Source: JAJPJX01 sp964568355 (lineage in GTDB: Bacteria; Acidobacteriota; Terriglobia; Bryobacterales; Bryobacteraceae). Taken from it: a DNA stretch of 25,226 nucleotides. The stretch lies in NCBI GenBank assembly GCA_964568355.1, contig CAZMRK010000062.1:1-25226 (forward strand). Direction: 5' to 3'. How positions within the stretch are numbered: position 1 is the first letter of the stretch; each line of letters begins with the position of its first letter. The notes below the pieces were generated by a model. It saw only the letters and a program-made list of their open reading frames with translations, made no database searches and had not been told where the DNA came from. Shown here one piece after another: positions 22,464 through 25,226 of the stretch. The translations under genes and the position numbers were made by a program.

Positions 22464-23249
22464 TTATTTTCCCGCAAACACGGGCGGACGCTTTTCAAGA
22501 AAGGCGCGCATGCCTTCGTCACGGTCGCCGGTGGCGCTGGCGAGGCCAAAGGCGGCGGCCTCCCACTGCAAGCCCTGCTCCAGGCTGGCATCGAGGCCTG
22601 TGTCGACCGCCTGCATGGCCAGCGCCACCGCGATCGGGCCGTTGGCCAGCACCTTCTTCAGCCAGCTTTGGCAGAATGCCAGCAGTTCCGGCTGCGGGAC
22701 CACATAATTGACCAGACCGATGCGCTGCGCTTCGGCGGCATCAATCGGCTCGCCGGTCAGCAGCAGATCGAGCGCGCGGCCGCGTCCCACCAGGCGGGGC
22801 AGCCGCTGCGTTCCGCCATATCCGGGAAGAATCCCCAGCTTGACTTCCGGCTGGCCCAGACGCGCATTGGGAGAAGCCACGCGAATGGTCGCCGCCATGG
22901 CCAGCTCCAGTCCGCCTCCCAGAGCGTAGCCGTTGACGGCCGCCACCGAGGGCTTGGGCATCTGCTCCAGAATCCGGAAAATCTTCTGCCCATATGCCGC
23001 ATAGCGCTGGGCCTCGATCGGCGTCAGGCGGGACAGGTGCTGGATGTCCGCTCCGGCGACAAAGGCCTTCTCTCCGGCTCCGGTCAGGATTAGCGCGCGA
23101 ATTTCGCCGGTAGCGGCCGCCTGGTGGAAAGCCGTTTCCAATTCCGCGAGAATCTCCGGGCTCAAGGCGTTGAGCTTCTCCGGCCGGTGAATCGTAAGCA
23201 AGGCAATTCCGTCCCCGTCCACGTGAAACCGGATGTTGTTGTAGGACAT
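22464..23249 (-). CDS. Enoyl-CoA hydratase/isomerase family protein
   Basis: This crotonase-fold protein of 261 residues probably hydrates trans-2-enoyl-CoA in fatty-acid or related acyl-CoA breakdown. The oxyanion-hole segments are KAFVAGADI and YALGGGLELAMA. Both catalytic-type glutamates are present: E115 in GGGLELA and E135 in GQPEVKLGILPGYGGTQR. The C-terminal helix region (DEGMRAFLEKRPPVF) is typical. It reads with ribH (6-nt gap) and so may share its transcript. It is divergent from lepA, with only 8 nt between the annotated starts. Substrate chain length cannot be told from sequence. Confidence 0.92.
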   Translation of the reverse strand: MSYNNIRFHVDGDGIALLTIHRPEKLNALSPEILAELETAFHQAAATGEIRALILTGAGEKAFVAGADIQHLSRLTPIEAQRYAAYGQKIFRILEQMPKPSVAAVNGYALGGGLELAMAATIRVASPNARLGQPEVKLGILPGYGGTQRLPRLVGRGRALDLLLTGEPIDAAEAQRIGLVNYVVPQPELLAFCQSWLKKVLANGPIAVALAMQAVDTGLDASLEQGLQWEAAAFGLASATGDRDEGMRAFLEKRPPVFAGK

Positions 23250-23257
23250 ATGGGATA

Positions 23258-25117
23258 ATGGAGAAACGGGCTTACAACCTGCCCCCTACGGCATCATCAT
23301 ACCGCATGGACCGCGAATTCATCCGCAATTTCTCTATCATCGCGCACATCGACCATGGTAAGTCGACGCTCGCCGACCGGTTGCTGGAAGTAACCGGGGC
23401 GCTGTCCCAGCGCGAGATGATGGAGCAGGTCCTCGACTCCATGGACCTGGAACGCGAGCGCGGCATCACCATCAAAGCGCACGCCGTGCGCCTCAATTAC
23501 CGCGCCGACGACGGCAATCTCTACCAGCTCAACCTGATCGATACGCCGGGGCACGTGGATTTTTCCTACGAAGTTTCGCGCAGCCTGCAAGCCTGCGAAG
23601 GCGCGCTGCTGGTGGTGGACGCTTCCCAGGGCGTGGAAGCCCAAACCCTGGCGAATACGTATCTGGCGCTACACCACAACCTGGAGATTGTGCCGGTCAT
23701 CAACAAGATTGACCTGCCGGCGGCCGAGCCCGAGCGGATTCGCGAGCAGATCGAATCGGTCATCGGCCTGGATGCCCGCGACGCCATCCTGGCAAGCGCC
23801 AAACAGGGCGTGGGCATACATGACATCCTGGAAGCGATCGTACTGTTAGTGCCGCCTCCCAAAGGATCGCCCGACGCTCCCCTCCGCGCGCTGATTTTCG
23901 ATTCCTGGTTCGATCCGTACCGCGGCGTGATCATCCTAACCCGCGTGGTGGAAGGCCGCCTGCGAATCGGCCAGAAGATTCGCTTGTGGACCAGCAACCA
24001 GGTCTACGAAGTGGAAGGGATGGGGTATCAATCGCCCAAGGCGGTTCCCTGCAACGAACTGACTGCCGGGGAAGTGGGATTTCTCTTCGCCAACATCAAG
24101 ACGGTTTCCGACGCGAAGATCGGGGATACGATCATCAGCCACGAAAACCCCGCCGGCGAGCCGCTGCCCGGCTTTGAAGAGATCAAGCCGATGGTGTTCG
24201 CCGGCCTCTACCCGGTCGAGTCGCACGAGCACGGTCTGCTGCGCGATGCGCTCGAAAAACTGCGGCTCAACGACAGCGCTTTCAATTTCGAACCGGAGCA
24301 TTCGGTCGCGCTGGGCTTCGGATTTCGCTGCGGCTTTCTGGGATTGCTGCACCTGGAGATTGTCCAGGAACGCCTGGAGCGGGAATTCAACATCGATCTG
24401 ATCACCACGGCGCCCGGGGTCCGCTATCGCGTGCTGACCACCTCCGGGGAGCAAATCGAGGTCGACAACCCGACCAGGTTCCCCGATCCTTCCACCATCA
24501 AGCAGATCGAAGAGCCGATCATCGACGCCACCGTGATCACGCGCGAGGAATACCTCGGCGGAATTCTCAAACTACTGGAGGAAAAGCGCGGGGAACAGAA
24601 GAAGTTCGAGCACATCGGCGGCGGACGCGTTCTGCTGCAGTACGAACTGCCGCTGAACGAGATCGTGCTGGATTTTTACGACCGGTTGAAATCAGTCTCG
24701 CGCGGCTACGCTTCGCTCGACTACCACCTGGCCGGGCACCGCATCTCGCCCATGGTCAAACTGGACGTGCTGGTGGCGGGTGAGCCGGTGGACGCCCTTT
24801 CGATCATCGTGCACAAGGATTTTGCTTACGAACGCGGCAAGATCCTGATCGAGCGGATGCGCAAATTGATCCCCCGGCAGATGTTCGAAGTGGCGCTGCA
24901 GGCGGCCATCGGCAACAAAGTGATTGCGAGGGAAACCATTCCCGCCATGCGCAAGAACGTGCTCGCCAAGTGCTACGGAGGCGACATCTCGCGCAAGCGC
25001 AAGCTCCTCGAAAAGCAAAAAGAGGGCAAGAAGCGAATGAAGCGGGTAGGGCGAGTAGAAATCCCACAGGAAGCCTTCCTGGCCGTCCTGAAGGTAAGCG
25101 AAGACAGCGACGAGTAG
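23258..25117 (+). CDS. lepA: Elongation factor 4 (LepA), ribosome back-translocase GTPase
   Basis: This translational GTPase of up to 619 residues has the G1 motif AHIDHGKSTLADRLL, the effector loop ERGITIKAHAVRL, G3 DTPGHVDF and G4 NKID. It also has domain II and the LepA-specific GFGFRCGFLGLLHLEIVQER. The C-terminal domain ends YGGDISRKRKLLEKQKEGKK and RVEIPQEAFLAVL. It binds stalled or mistranslocated ribosomes and acts in the cytoplasm and at the membrane. ATG 23258 gives a 16-residue extension before MDREFIRNFSIIAHI; ATG 23306 is the start most LepA proteins would match. GATAAT at 23254-23259 could be a -10 box, which would favour 23306. All GTPase motifs are intact. Confidence 0.96.
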   Translation: MEKRAYNLPPTASSYRMDREFIRNFSIIAHIDHGKSTLADRLLEVTGALSQREMMEQVLDSMDLERERGITIKAHAVRLNYRADDGNLYQLNLIDTPGHVDFSYEVSRSLQACEGALLVVDASQGVEAQTLANTYLALHHNLEIVPVINKIDLPAAEPERIREQIESVIGLDARDAILASAKQGVGIHDILEAIVLLVPPPKGSPDAPLRALIFDSWFDPYRGVIILTRVVEGRLRIGQKIRLWTSNQVYEVEGMGYQSPKAVPCNELTAGEVGFLFANIKTVSDAKIGDTIISHENPAGEPLPGFEEIKPMVFAGLYPVESHEHGLLRDALEKLRLNDSAFNFEPEHSVALGFGFRCGFLGLLHLEIVQERLEREFNIDLITTAPGVRYRVLTTSGEQIEVDNPTRFPDPSTIKQIEEPIIDATVITREEYLGGILKLLEEKRGEQKKFEHIGGGRVLLQYELPLNEIVLDFYDRLKSVSRGYASLDYHLAGHRISPMVKLDVLVAGEPVDALSIIVHKDFAYERGKILIERMRKLIPRQMFEVALQAAIGNKVIARETIPAMRKNVLAKCYGGDISRKRKLLEKQKEGKKRMKRVGRVEIPQEAFLAVLKVSEDSDE

Positions 25118-25148
25118 TCGAGTCCCGCAACCGGGCAACTGCGTTACC

Positions 25149-25171
25149 GAGCCGCGACCGTAAGGGAGCGG
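25149..25171. repeat. Short dispersed-type palindromic repeat downstream of lepA
   Basis: CCGC (25152-25155) pairs with GCGG (25168-25171) and CC (25158-25159) with GG (25164-25165), around loop GTAA (25160-25163). GA (25156-25157) faces GA (25166-25167). The first 13 nt of the region (25147-25159) recur at 10835-10847. The reverse strand, read in one frame, gives the peptide PYGRGS. I recall this as a frequent false peptide in Acidobacteriota and similar genomes, suggesting a dispersed repeat. The remainder of 25118-25226 shows no gene. Confidence 0.5.
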
Positions 25172-25226
25172 ACCCACCTGAACAGTCCGACCAGGATAGT
25201 TAGTACTTCGGCACGCTGGGATCGAC

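Overview
The window is GC-rich bacterial DNA. It most likely comes from an Acidobacteriota member of the Solibacter/Bryobacter type. This is an inference from the gene content (a sulfatase, a pseudopilin-rich type II secretion operon whose secretin gene is last, S55-like and beta-propeller exported proteins, an exosortase) and from intergenic repeats I associate with that group. No rRNA or tRNA gene is visible.

Region 1 (1-13877, all + strand). After the 3' end of a sulfatase gene and a terminator-like hairpin comes a tightly packed operon: an ECF sigma factor, a zinc-binding membrane anti-sigma factor, a small exported protein of unknown function, then gspE, gspF, the five pseudopilin genes gspG, H, I, J, K, gspL, a gspM/pilO-like gene, a gspC/pilP-like gene, a small exported unknown, and gspD. 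Most junctions are 1-4 nt stop/start overlaps, so the genes are probably translationally coupled. Together they encode most of a type II secretion machine: cytoplasmic ATPase, inner-membrane platform, pseudopilus and outer-membrane secretin. The prepilin peptidase GspO is not in the window. The secretin reading frame is interrupted twice without any frame change: TAG at 12675, inside a 15-bp Gly-Met-Gly-Tyr-Gly repeat tract, and TGA at 13473, inside the secretin barrel. A YjlB-like cupin gene follows.

Region 2 (14503-18633, - strand). A two-gene unit reads leftward: an S55 (SpoIVB-like) protein whose catalytic-type motifs occur in permuted order, overlapping by 4 nt with a large exported beta-propeller/fibronectin-like protein. 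The intergenic stretch at its 3' end (14503-14596) carries nested palindromes.

Region 3 (18634-21434, + strand). A lone exosortase gene, then a ~200-nt spacer with two perfect inverted repeats and a direct repeat, then a receiver-histidine kinase-receiver hybrid regulator. A large REP-like hairpin (21444-21507) separates it from the next, convergent unit.

Region 4 (21526-25226). On the - strand lie an enoyl-CoA hydratase gene, ribH (lumazine synthase) and nusB. Divergent from them is lepA (elongation factor 4) on the + strand. The window ends in a noncoding stretch with a short repeat that could fold, as RNA, into a GNRA-capped hairpin.
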